DNA of 64,000 nt from NCBI RefSeq assembly GCF_010634855.1, contig NZ_MWLQ01000026.1:144833-208832 (forward strand). Direction: 5' to 3'. Below are positions 1-7,280 of the stretch, in pieces (the first letter of the stretch is position 1; each line of letters starts with the position of its first letter). Made by a program: the position numbers and the translations under genes. This DNA is from Microbacterium sp. B35-30. GTDB lineage: Bacteria > Actinomycetota > Actinomycetes > Actinomycetales > Microbacteriaceae. A model generated the notes under the pieces. The model was not told the origin of the DNA. It saw nothing but the letters and a program-made list of their open reading frames with translations, and did not search any database.

Positions 1-701
1 GGGTCTGGTACTCGATCGCTCCGGATTATGCGGCCCGTGTCGACGCCCTTCTCGGCGATGGGGCACGGCCGGCGCCGGACCCCGACCTGGGGCGGATCGC
101 AACGGATCTCACCCTCAGATATCGCGGCGTCTTCGGTCCGGAGACCGTTCGCGCCAAGGTCGTGGAGAGCTACGAGCTGCTGGCCGGCCGGTCGCAGTCG
201 CCGATGCTGGCTAGTCGGACGGCCGCGTTCGCCGCGGCTCGACTCGACGCTCTGAAGCGGTCTCAGGGGAAGCCGGGCGCCGTGCCCTCCGTCCTGTTCG
301 TCTGCGTGCAGAACGCCGGTCGATCGCAGATCGCGGCCGGGATCCTTCGCCAGCTCGCCGGTGATCGAGTGCTGGTGAGGACGGCCGGGTCCGAGCCGGC
401 AGGAGATGTGCGCAGCGCCATCGTGGGCGCCCTCGATGAGATCGGCGTCTCGCTCGGGGACGAGTTCCCCAAACCCCTGACCGACGAAGCGGTGCGCGCG
501 GCGGACGTCGTCGTCACGATGGGGTGCGGCGACGCCTGCCCGATCTACCCCGGCCGGCGCTACGTCGACTGGGAGCTGGACGATCCGGTCGGCAAGTCGC
601 CCGCTCAGATTCGCGTGATCAGGGACGACATCGACGGGCGAGTGCGCACGCTGCTCCAAGAACTCGTCGCCGAGCGTTCATCTGCCGGCCTCACCGAATG
701 A
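1..701 (+). CDS. ArsR-like regulator fused to arsenate reductase (partial, 5' end outside window)
   Basis: The reading frame is open from base 3 to the TGA at 699-701, so the gene enters from the left. The first visible residues (VWYSIAPDYAARVDALL) resemble the end of an ArsR winged helix. A helical segment follows (RYRGVFGPETVRAKVVESYELL), the three-helix domain that precedes many actinobacterial ArsC proteins, and then a low-molecular-weight phosphatase domain with the CX5R loop FVCVQNAGRSQ and the MGCGDACPIYPGRRY segment. It probably couples arsenic sensing and arsenate reduction (mycothiol-dependent in this phylum). The fusion is inferred from continuity of frame; the DNA-binding part is not visible. 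Confidence 0.75.
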   Translation, partial: VWYSIAPDYAARVDALLGDGARPAPDPDLGRIATDLTLRYRGVFGPETVRAKVVESYELLAGRSQSPMLASRTAAFAAARLDALKRSQGKPGAVPSVLFVCVQNAGRSQIAAGILRQLAGDRVLVRTAGSEPAGDVRSAIVGALDEIGVSLGDEFPKPLTDEAVRAADVVVTMGCGDACPIYPGRRYVDWELDDPVGKSPAQIRVIRDDIDGRVRTLLQELVAERSSAGLTE

Positions 702-717
702 ATAGATGGTGGTCTAT
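702..717. promoter_or_regulatory. Inverted repeat ATAGA-N6-TCTAT, possible ArsR operator
   Basis: The repeat ATAGAtggtggTCTAT lies between the first and second arsenate reductase genes, just after the stop of the ArsR-like fusion. It is AT-richer than its surroundings. ArsR proteins bind short palindromes of this kind; that this is the operator is inference. Confidence 0.35.
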
Positions 718-745
718 GCTTCTTGCAAGAGAAAGCGAGGCCACC

Positions 746-1162
746 GTGACCGAGAAGCCCACCGTCCTGTTCGTCTGCGTGCACAACGCCGGCCGCTCCC
801 AGATGGCCGCCGGCTACCTCAGCGCCCTCGGCGGCGACGACGTCGAGGTGCTGTCCGCAGGATCCGCGCCCAAGGATGCCATCAACCCGGTCGCCGTCGA
901 GGCGATGGCGGAGGAGGGGATCGACATCGCGGGCAACACCCCCAAAGTGCTCACCGTCGACGCCGTCCGGGAATCCGATGTCGTGATCACGATGGGCTGC
1001 GGTGACGCCTGCCCGATCTTCCCGGGCAAGCGCTACGAGGACTGGGAACTGGACGACCCGGCGGGCCAGGGCATCGAGGCGGTGCGCCCGATCCGCGACG
1101 AGATCCGTGGTCGGGTGGAAGCGCTCCTCACCGAGATCCTGCCCGCGCGCGGTGCCGCATGA
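746..1162 (+). CDS. arsC: Arsenate reductase / low-molecular-weight phosphatase (ArsC)
   Basis: This 138-residue protein is a single LMW-phosphatase domain. It has the active-site loop FVCVHNAGRSQ near the N-terminus (Cys then Arg in CX5R) and the MGCGDACPIFPGKRYEDWELDDP segment typical of actinobacterial arsenate reductases. GTG at 746 is preferred because an AGCGAGG-like ribosome site sits just upstream and because the alternative ATG at 716 overlaps the inverted repeat at 702-717. It overlaps the next gene by ATGA and so is probably co-translated with it. It should reduce arsenate with mycothiol/mycoredoxin (family knowledge). No arsenite exporter is visible in this window. Confidence 0.85.
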   Translation: MTEKPTVLFVCVHNAGRSQMAAGYLSALGGDDVEVLSAGSAPKDAINPVAVEAMAEEGIDIAGNTPKVLTVDAVRESDVVITMGCGDACPIFPGKRYEDWELDDPAGQGIEAVRPIRDEIRGRVEALLTEILPARGAA

Positions 1163-1800
1163 CAGGCGGCGCGCAGGGAGTGCTTCTCTCACCAGTGCCG
1201 GTTCTGCACCGCGCCGCGGAACGTCTCGCGCAGCAGTTCACCGGCATGGTCAATGAGGAGACGGTCGAGCGGGTCGTCTTCGAGTCGTACACCGCGCTGG
1301 CCCGTACCGCGATCGTGAAGACTCATCTGGCCAGCCTCGCCGAGAAGTTCGCGCACGACCGCCTCACCGCGCTCGCACAGTCCAAGGGGCTGATCGCGAA
1401 GCGTGTGCCGGAAGTGCTGTTCGTGTGTGTTCAGAACTCCGGCAGGTCGCAGATGGCGGCCGCGCTGACCCGGCAGATCGCCGGTGAGCGCGTCCACGTG
1501 CGCTCCGCCGGCTCCCAGCCTGGCGAACGGATTCTGCCGCACGTCGCCCTCGTTCTCGGCGAGATCGGCCTCGACGTGACCGACGAGTTCCCGAAGCCAC
1601 TGACCGACGACGTGGTGCGCGCCGCGGACGCCGTCGTCACCATGGGGTGCGGCGACGCGTGTCCGCTGTACCCCGGCAAGCGCTACCTCGACTGGAACCT
1701 GGACGATCCATCCACCCTCGACCTGGATGGCGTCCGTCGTGTGCGAGACGACATCCGCGACCGGGTTGAACAGCTCGTCGGCGAGCTCCTGCCCAGCTGA
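1159..1800 (+). CDS. arsC: Arsenate reductase with N-terminal three-helix domain
   Basis: This 213-residue protein has an N-terminal helical domain of about 75 residues (RAAERLAQQF...VFESYTALARTAIVKTHLASLAEKFA). The LMW-phosphatase domain follows, with FVCVQNSGRSQ as the CX5R loop and MGCGDACPLYPGKRYLDWNLDDP near the end. The start overlaps the previous stop (ATGA). It is the third ArsC-type domain in a row and closely resembles the C-terminal part of the first gene, which suggests duplication. The helical domain probably assists mycothiol-dependent reduction or oligomerisation (inference). Confidence 0.85.
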   Translation: MTGGAQGVLLSPVPVLHRAAERLAQQFTGMVNEETVERVVFESYTALARTAIVKTHLASLAEKFAHDRLTALAQSKGLIAKRVPEVLFVCVQNSGRSQMAAALTRQIAGERVHVRSAGSQPGERILPHVALVLGEIGLDVTDEFPKPLTDDVVRAADAVVTMGCGDACPLYPGKRYLDWNLDDPSTLDLDGVRRVRDDIRDRVEQLVGELLPS

Positions 1801-1963
1801 TCGCGCACCGCTCCGCTCCGACGCGAGGTCGGCAGGGCATGCGGCCCGTCGTTGACCCGACGCGATCGCCGTCTGCGGCGGATGTGTCAAGGGAGCGCGT
1901 GGCGACCGGAGATCGACTAGTTTCGCTGATGCCCGCGTTCCGCGTTGCGCGGTGGGAGGAACG

Positions 1964-3337
1964 ATGACAACCGACGACAGCCAGGAGGCGGCCGCGTTGC
2001 TGGATGGCCGATATCGGCTGGGTGAGTGCGTCGGCGAGGGCGGCATGGCGCGGGTCTACCGTGCGGAGGATGTCGTCCTCGGTCGGACGGTGGCGATCAA
2101 GCTCATCCGCCCCGGTGTCGACGGAGCCTCGTCGGAGCGGGCTCGCAGTGAGATGACCGTCCTCGCCTCGCTCAATCATCCGTCTCTCGTGACGCTGTTC
2201 GACGCTCGCCTGGTACCGGGCCAGCCGGAGTACCTCGTGATGGAGTTCGTCGATGGGCCCACGCTCAGTTCTCGGCTCGCGGCGGGTGGGCCGCTGCGGC
2301 CCGATGCGGTGGCGCACCTGGGCGCCGAGCTCGCGGAGGCGCTGCACGTCGTGCATCAGGCCGGTGTCGTCCATCGCGACATCAAGCCTTCCAACGTCCT
2401 GCTGAGTCCGGCTCAGCTTCCGGGCTCCCGTCCGCGCGCGAAGCTCGCAGATTTCGGCATCGCCTATCTGCTCGATGCGTCGCGACTGACGTCGCCGGGA
2501 CTGGTGGTCGGGACCGTCGCCTATCTCGCTCCCGAGCAGATCCGTGGCGGCGAGCCCGCTCCGGCGTCTGACATCTACTCACTCGGCCTCGTGCTCCTGG
2601 AGGCGCTCACCGGCGAGCGAGCCCATCCTCACGGCGGTGGGATGGCCGCTGCGGTGGCGCGCGTCGAGAACCCGCCGGCGATTCCCCCGATGCTGCATTC
2701 CCGCTGGCGTGACCTCCTCATGCGCATGATGGACGCCGAGCCGCAGAGCCGGCCGACTGCGGCCGAGGTGGCGGCCGCGGCGGGCGCGCTCACCGATCCG
2801 GCCGGCGCGGTCGCTGTGCCGGCGCCCGCCACCGACGTCACGGTACCGCTCACCGCTGCCACGCTGGTCGCGCCCGCGGCGGGGGTGCTCGCGGGTGGTG
2901 CGGCGGCCACCGCTGGCGCCCCGCCCCCGCCGGCCGCACCGGCGGAGAATGGCACGCCCGTGCGCGGCGGTCGGCCGGCACGTCTGATGGCCATGATCGG
3001 CGGCGCACTCGCCGCCGTTGCTGTGGGGATCGCGGTGGTCATCGGTGCGACTGCGCCGGGCGGGCGGCAGGACACGCCTGCGCCCGTGCCCGCTGTCACC
3101 GACCCGTCCGATTCTCCGCCGCCGGCGGACGACACCGGCAACGACACCGTCGTCGATGACCCCGGCATGACCAAGGAAGAGCGCAAAGCGGCCGAAGAAG
3201 CTCGGAAGGAGGCTGAGGAAGCGCAGAAGAAGCTGGAGGAGGAGCAGCGCAAACAGGCCGAGGAGGAGCAGAAGCGCCTCGAGGACCAGCAGAAGCAGGA
3301 CGACGACGAACAAGGCGACGAACAAGGCGACGACTGA
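1964..3337 (+). CDS. Membrane-anchored Ser/Thr protein kinase (PknB family)
   Basis: The 457-residue product has a Hanks kinase domain over roughly residues 17-280: glycine loop GEGGMARVY, VAIK lysine (about K46), catalytic HRDIKPSN (about D139), DFGIAY and APEQ. An Ala/Pro-rich linker follows, then one membrane helix (LMAMIGGALAAVAVGIAVVIGA) and an outer segment ending in about 60 residues that are almost all Glu, Lys, Gln, Arg and Asp, likely a single charged helix or coiled coil. There are no PASTA repeats, unlike PknB. ATG at 1964 follows GGAGGA; GTG at 1952 is less likely. It should phosphorylate cytoplasmic targets; its signal is unknown. Confidence 0.9.
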   Translation: MTTDDSQEAAALLDGRYRLGECVGEGGMARVYRAEDVVLGRTVAIKLIRPGVDGASSERARSEMTVLASLNHPSLVTLFDARLVPGQPEYLVMEFVDGPTLSSRLAAGGPLRPDAVAHLGAELAEALHVVHQAGVVHRDIKPSNVLLSPAQLPGSRPRAKLADFGIAYLLDASRLTSPGLVVGTVAYLAPEQIRGGEPAPASDIYSLGLVLLEALTGERAHPHGGGMAAAVARVENPPAIPPMLHSRWRDLLMRMMDAEPQSRPTAAEVAAAAGALTDPAGAVAVPAPATDVTVPLTAATLVAPAAGVLAGGAAATAGAPPPPAAPAENGTPVRGGRPARLMAMIGGALAAVAVGIAVVIGATAPGGRQDTPAPVPAVTDPSDSPPPADDTGNDTVVDDPGMTKEERKAAEEARKEAEEAQKKLEEEQRKQAEEEQKRLEDQQKQDDDEQGDEQGDD

Positions 3338-3441
3338 CCGCCGCCACTCACCGCGCCCAATCTGTAGGGCGTGCGGCTCCACCGCCGTCCCGCTGCCGCT
3401 CGGCCCCGACTCTCACGGGTTCGGACGCGCTCCGCGGTCCC

Positions 3442-4845
3442 TTACGTCGTATCGTGGTCCGGGCTCGGTGGGAGTGGGGCCTCGAAACTGAAGCGGTTCT
3501 TGCCGGCACCCTTCGACTCGTACATCGCACGGTCGGCGCGCACGAGCAGCTGCTCGGGTGTGGGGTGGGGGTGCGCCCCGGGGCGGAACATCGAGACGCC
3601 GACGCTGACGGACGCGGAGATCTGCCCCGCCGCGATCATGATGGGCTCGTTGGTGAGACGGAGGATGCGCTCGGCGATGGCGGTCGCCGCATCCTGATCC
3701 GCGTTCGCGCAGATGGCGACGAATTCGTCGCCGCCGATCCGTCCCACCACGTCCTCGGAGCGCACTCCGGCGCTCAGTCTGACAGCCAATTCCACGAGGA
3801 TCATGTCGCCGACGGCGTGGCCGAACCGGTCGTTGATCGACTTGAACTCGTCGACATCGAGGAACAGGACGGCGAGTGGTTCGTTGCGCGCGGATGCCGC
3901 TTCCAGGGCATCGGCGAGGCTCTGCTCGAGAAGCTGTCGGTTGGCGACGCCGGTGAGCTGGTCGTGGAGGGCCAGGAACGCCAGTCGGCGCTGCAACCTC
4001 ACGCGCACCAGCGTCTGCGAGGCTTGGCGCCCCAGCGCCTTCTGCAGGGCGAAGAACTGGTCGTCGAACCGCCGGGCACGCCCGAAGAAGCAGACCAGGA
4101 TTCCCAGCCGCCGACGGTCGTCCAGCAGGGGCATCACGCTGACCGCCGCCAGCCGTGTCGCGCGCAACGCGACGGCGAGCTCGGGGAATTCGCCGGCGGC
4201 GGTCTCTTCGTCGACGACGACGACGTCCGGACTGTTGCGCAGGCTGACGATCGGCGGAACCAGGCCGGCGAGCGGGTTGGTGCCGCCGACCAGAGTGAGT
4301 TCGCCGTCGTCGTCGAGCAGCAGCACTCCGGCGTCGCGCGCGGCGAACGCGGTTCTGGCGACCTCGGCGAAGGAGTGCGCGACGTCCTCGTCGCTCGCGC
4401 TGACACCGAACGTGCGCGACACCTCTTGCAGCACCCGCACCTGCGCCTCGGACGATTCAGCCGCCCGCCGCGCGTGCAGGAGATCCCGCTCGTACTCGAT
4501 GCGCCCGGACGCATTGAACACCGCGATCCGGATCATCTCCGCCGCCGCGTCGCGGATCGAGTTGATCAGAACGTGCAGCGGGGTGCCGTCGGCGCGGAGC
4601 ATCGTGAGCGCGACCTCGTTGAGCCGACCTTGCAAGGGCAATGCCTGCGCGTGCCTGGTCTCGTAGAACAGCTGGCTACCCGGATCCAGGAGCGACGCGA
4701 ACGATCGGCCCTCGACCTGCGCCGCGCTGTAGCCCGACCAGTCGAGCATCGTGCCGTTCGCCTCGAGGATCAGACCGTCGAGCGAGGTGGCGATCAGGCC
4801 GCAGGGCGCGTTGTGGAACCACCCGGGGTCGCTGGTAGGCGTCAC
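3442..4845 (-). CDS. PAS-GAF-GGDEF diguanylate cyclase
   Basis: The 467-residue cytoplasmic protein starts with a PAS domain (about residues 10-130, opening FHNAPCGLIATSLDGLILEANGT), continues with a GAF-like sensor (about 150-290) and ends in a GGDEF domain. The active site GGDEF is intact and the inhibitory site RSED lies five residues upstream, so both c-di-GMP synthesis and product inhibition are expected. No EAL domain is present. Its start overlaps the stop of the RsbQ-like hydrolase (ATGA), so the two are almost certainly made together. By analogy with RsbQ-RsbP, the hydrolase probably controls the enzyme through the PAS domain (inference). Confidence 0.9.
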   Translation of the reverse strand: MTPTSDPGWFHNAPCGLIATSLDGLILEANGTMLDWSGYSAAQVEGRSFASLLDPGSQLFYETRHAQALPLQGRLNEVALTMLRADGTPLHVLINSIRDAAAEMIRIAVFNASGRIEYERDLLHARRAAESSEAQVRVLQEVSRTFGVSASDEDVAHSFAEVARTAFAARDAGVLLLDDDGELTLVGGTNPLAGLVPPIVSLRNSPDVVVVDEETAAGEFPELAVALRATRLAAVSVMPLLDDRRRLGILVCFFGRARRFDDQFFALQKALGRQASQTLVRVRLQRRLAFLALHDQLTGVANRQLLEQSLADALEAASARNEPLAVLFLDVDEFKSINDRFGHAVGDMILVELAVRLSAGVRSEDVVGRIGGDEFVAICANADQDAATAIAERILRLTNEPIMIAAGQISASVSVGVSMFRPGAHPHPTPEQLLVRADRAMYESKGAGKNRFSFEAPLPPSPDHDTT

Positions 4846-5654
4846 TCGAGGTACCCGCGAATCTGAGCGACCACCTCATCGGGTGCGGACAGGATCGGCA
4901 CGTGCCCGGTGGCCTCCAGCACCGACAGGGTGCTGCCCTCGATCGCCGCGTGCATGTATCGCCCGACCTCGAGGGGAGCGATCGCGTCCGCGCTGCACTG
5001 CAACACCAGCGTCGGCACGGTCACCAGCGGAAGGTCGGCGCGATTGTCGGAGAGGAAGGTGACGTGGGCGAAGTGCCTCGCGATCTCCGGATCGATGGCG
5101 CAGAAGCTCGCCGTGAGCTGATCGCCCAGCTCGGGCCGCTGCGGATTCCCCATGATGACGGGGGCGATGGTGCGGGACCAGCCCAGGTAATTGCTGTCGA
5201 GGGAGTCCAGCAGCGACGTGATGTCGCCGGGCTCGAACCCGCCGCGATACGAGCCGTCGTTCACGTACCGCGGTGACGGACCGACGAGCACCAGCGCGCC
5301 GAAACGTGACGGGTCGCGGTTCGCGGCCAGGATGCCGATCATCGCGCTGACGGAGTGTCCGACGAACACCACATCCGTCACGTTCAGCGTGTCGAGGATC
5401 TCGAGGACGTCCTCGGCGTAGCCGTGCAGCGAGTCGTACTTGCCCGGATCATAGGCCGACAGATCCGATTCGCCCGCGCCGACATGGTCGAACAGGATCA
5501 CCCTGTGGTCCGCCTCGAAGTGCGGAGCGACGAGATCCCACGTCGCCTGACTGCACCCGAATCCATGCGCGAAGATCATGGCGCGGCCGCCGGCGGCGCC
5601 GGAAACCGTCACGTTGTTGCGCTGCAGCGCATCGCGCGTACCGAGGACCGACAT
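4842..5654 (-). CDS. RsbQ-like alpha/beta hydrolase (signalling partner)
   Basis: This 270-residue alpha/beta hydrolase matches the RsbQ/KAI2-D14 group along its length: HGFGCSQATWD, ILFDHVGAGESDLSAYD, the nucleophile elbow VGHSVSAM (S101), LQCSADAIAP (D223) and ATGHVPIL (H251), giving a complete triad. In Bacillus, RsbQ activates the PAS-containing phosphatase RsbP during energy stress. Here the downstream partner, joined by a 4-base overlap, is a PAS-GAF-diguanylate cyclase. A GGAGC ribosome site precedes ATG 5654. No signal peptide is present. It probably binds or cleaves a small hydrophobic ligand; the ligand is unknown. Confidence 0.85.
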   Translation of the reverse strand: MSVLGTRDALQRNNVTVSGAAGGRAMIFAHGFGCSQATWDLVAPHFEADHRVILFDHVGAGESDLSAYDPGKYDSLHGYAEDVLEILDTLNVTDVVFVGHSVSAMIGILAANRDPSRFGALVLVGPSPRYVNDGSYRGGFEPGDITSLLDSLDSNYLGWSRTIAPVIMGNPQRPELGDQLTASFCAIDPEIARHFAHVTFLSDNRADLPLVTVPTLVLQCSADAIAPLEVGRYMHAAIEGSTLSVLEATGHVPILSAPDEVVAQIRGYLE

Positions 5655-5918
5655 GTGTGCTCCAGGTCCGTGTCGCCGTCGCGCCGGAAGGACGCGCCCA
5701 GCAGAATCGTAGACGCTTGCCCGTCGAACAGCCGCTTCGGTGTGCGACGAACTGCGTCCGGAGATCGAATCGGGGAGCGCCGTGAAACACGCGGACCGCA
5801 GGCCGACACTCGTTGTTCATGGCAGTCCGACCGGCCAGGGCGGCACAGCCTCGAGAAGTGACATCCGCAGGATTCGCTGCGGTCAGCCCGGTCTGCGCAC
5901 GCTGAAAGGAGTGCGAGG

Positions 5919-7061
5919 CTACTGCTCGGTGGAGTTCGAGGGCGTCGGAGCAGGGCTTTCAACTGGCTCTGCTGGTGCGAGGCCCTCGATGGCCTGCCGC
6001 AAGGCGCTGACAGTGGCGGCGTCCACGGCGCCGGTGGGCTCCACGCCCAGCTCGATCTGGAACGCCTTCACCGCTTCGGTCAAGGCCGGGGTCCACACGC
6101 CGTCTACTGGTCCATCCCAGAAGCCGGCCAGCTTGAGGGTCTGCTGGACCGCTGCGGTGGTCGCGATCGACTCCTGCGCCGCGGCGCCACCGAGCGCCAG
6201 CAGCTCCGCCTGGAGGGCGGCGGAGGTCGCAGCGTCCACGGAGCCGGTGACCGGCAGCCCATTCGCTTCTTGCAGCGCTTCGACCGCTCCGACCGTCTCG
6301 GGGCCGTACACTCCGTCGATTGCACCCGAGTAGTAACCGGCGTCAGCAAGGTCTTGCTGCAACGCGGTCGTGTACGCACTCACCGAGGCCTGAGCGTGCA
6401 CCGCTTGCTCATCGGGGATGCACCCGGCATCGGCGAACAGGCGCAGCCAGGCGAACTCGAGCGCGACGACGGCGCTGTTGAACCGCTCGGAGGCGTCTGC
6501 CAACGGTGTGTCGTCGGTGATCGCACCCTGCGCGGCCGCGAACTCCGATTCCGCCTGCTCCACCCGATCGACGGTCGCGGCCGGTGCCAGCGGAGCCGCG
6601 GTCGCTTGCGGTGTTGCGGGTGAGCTGGGCGTGGCTGAGGCGCTCGCCTTCACCTGCTCGAGCGCCTCCCGCGCCTCCGCCAATTCCTGCTCTGCGTCCA
6701 CCACCTGCTGCTGGGCATCGACGGCCGCCTCGGCGCCCTCGAACGCGTCGTCCCGTGGGTCCGCGAGATCGGCCCCGGCCGCCCTGACATCGCCGACGGT
6801 GGGCGCTGTCTCATTGAGCACGTCCCCGTACCGATCGAGCGCCAGAATGTACGTGTTGCTCGCGTTGCAGAAACTCGCCGATGCGCTGGTCAGCTGTGTC
6901 TGGGCCTCAGCCAACGCCTTCTCCTTGGCGGCGACCCTCGACTCCGCCCGGTCGAGGCTGGTGGTCTCAGACGCGCAACCGGCGAGACCGATTGCCAGAA
7001 TCGCCACACCCATCACGAACCCACGACGAAGACTCCGCCGCTGCGTGGTCTCGATTTTCAC
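5919..7061 (-). CDS. Lipoprotein with two peptidoglycan-binding domains
   Basis: The 380-residue product begins with a basic lipoprotein signal ending in the lipobox LAGC, so it is anchored outside the membrane. A helical, coiled-coil-rich region (AESRVAAKEKALAEAQTQL and onward) and an Ala/Pro/Thr linker follow. Two C-terminal PG_binding_1 domains close it, each with the D-G-V(Y/W) signature (GAIDGVYGPETVGAV and GPVDGVWTPALTEAV). GTG at 7061 is chosen because GGAGG sits five bases upstream; that GGAGG overlaps an in-frame ATG at 7073 which lacks its own site. It may tether or sense the cell wall. No catalytic domain is visible. Confidence 0.8.
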   Translation of the reverse strand: MKIETTQRRSLRRGFVMGVAILAIGLAGCASETTSLDRAESRVAAKEKALAEAQTQLTSASASFCNASNTYILALDRYGDVLNETAPTVGDVRAAGADLADPRDDAFEGAEAAVDAQQQVVDAEQELAEAREALEQVKASASATPSSPATPQATAAPLAPAATVDRVEQAESEFAAAQGAITDDTPLADASERFNSAVVALEFAWLRLFADAGCIPDEQAVHAQASVSAYTTALQQDLADAGYYSGAIDGVYGPETVGAVEALQEANGLPVTGSVDAATSAALQAELLALGGAAAQESIATTAAVQQTLKLAGFWDGPVDGVWTPALTEAVKAFQIELGVEPTGAVDAATVSALRQAIEGLAPAEPVESPAPTPSNSTEQ

Positions 7062-7280
7062 AGCAGCCTCCATTGAAGCGGTCGGTCGCATCTGGCCGCT
7101 TGCGCCGCGGCGGCGAACGTGGACTATCCCTGTCGCGGACCCGAAAGACTCGCCGAGTTCAGACGATATCAGTGAGTCCGCCACGCGCCTCAGTCTCTTC
7201 GTGTGATCGCAGCCCGCGGCGCCGATCGCATCTCGGGGGCCTATCGCGACAGCCATCTGCGATGCCAACATGAGTGGTTG

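Noticed and set aside
3351..3370. GCGCCC...GGGCGT hairpin between the kinase and the diguanylate cyclase genes
   Set aside because: Weak stem, no T-tract; position is suitable for a terminator but support is too low.
5865..5882. Six-base hairpin CCGCAG-GATTCG-CTGCGG after the peptidoglycan-binding lipoprotein
   Set aside because: The stem is short and no T-run follows on the minus strand; not enough to call a terminator.
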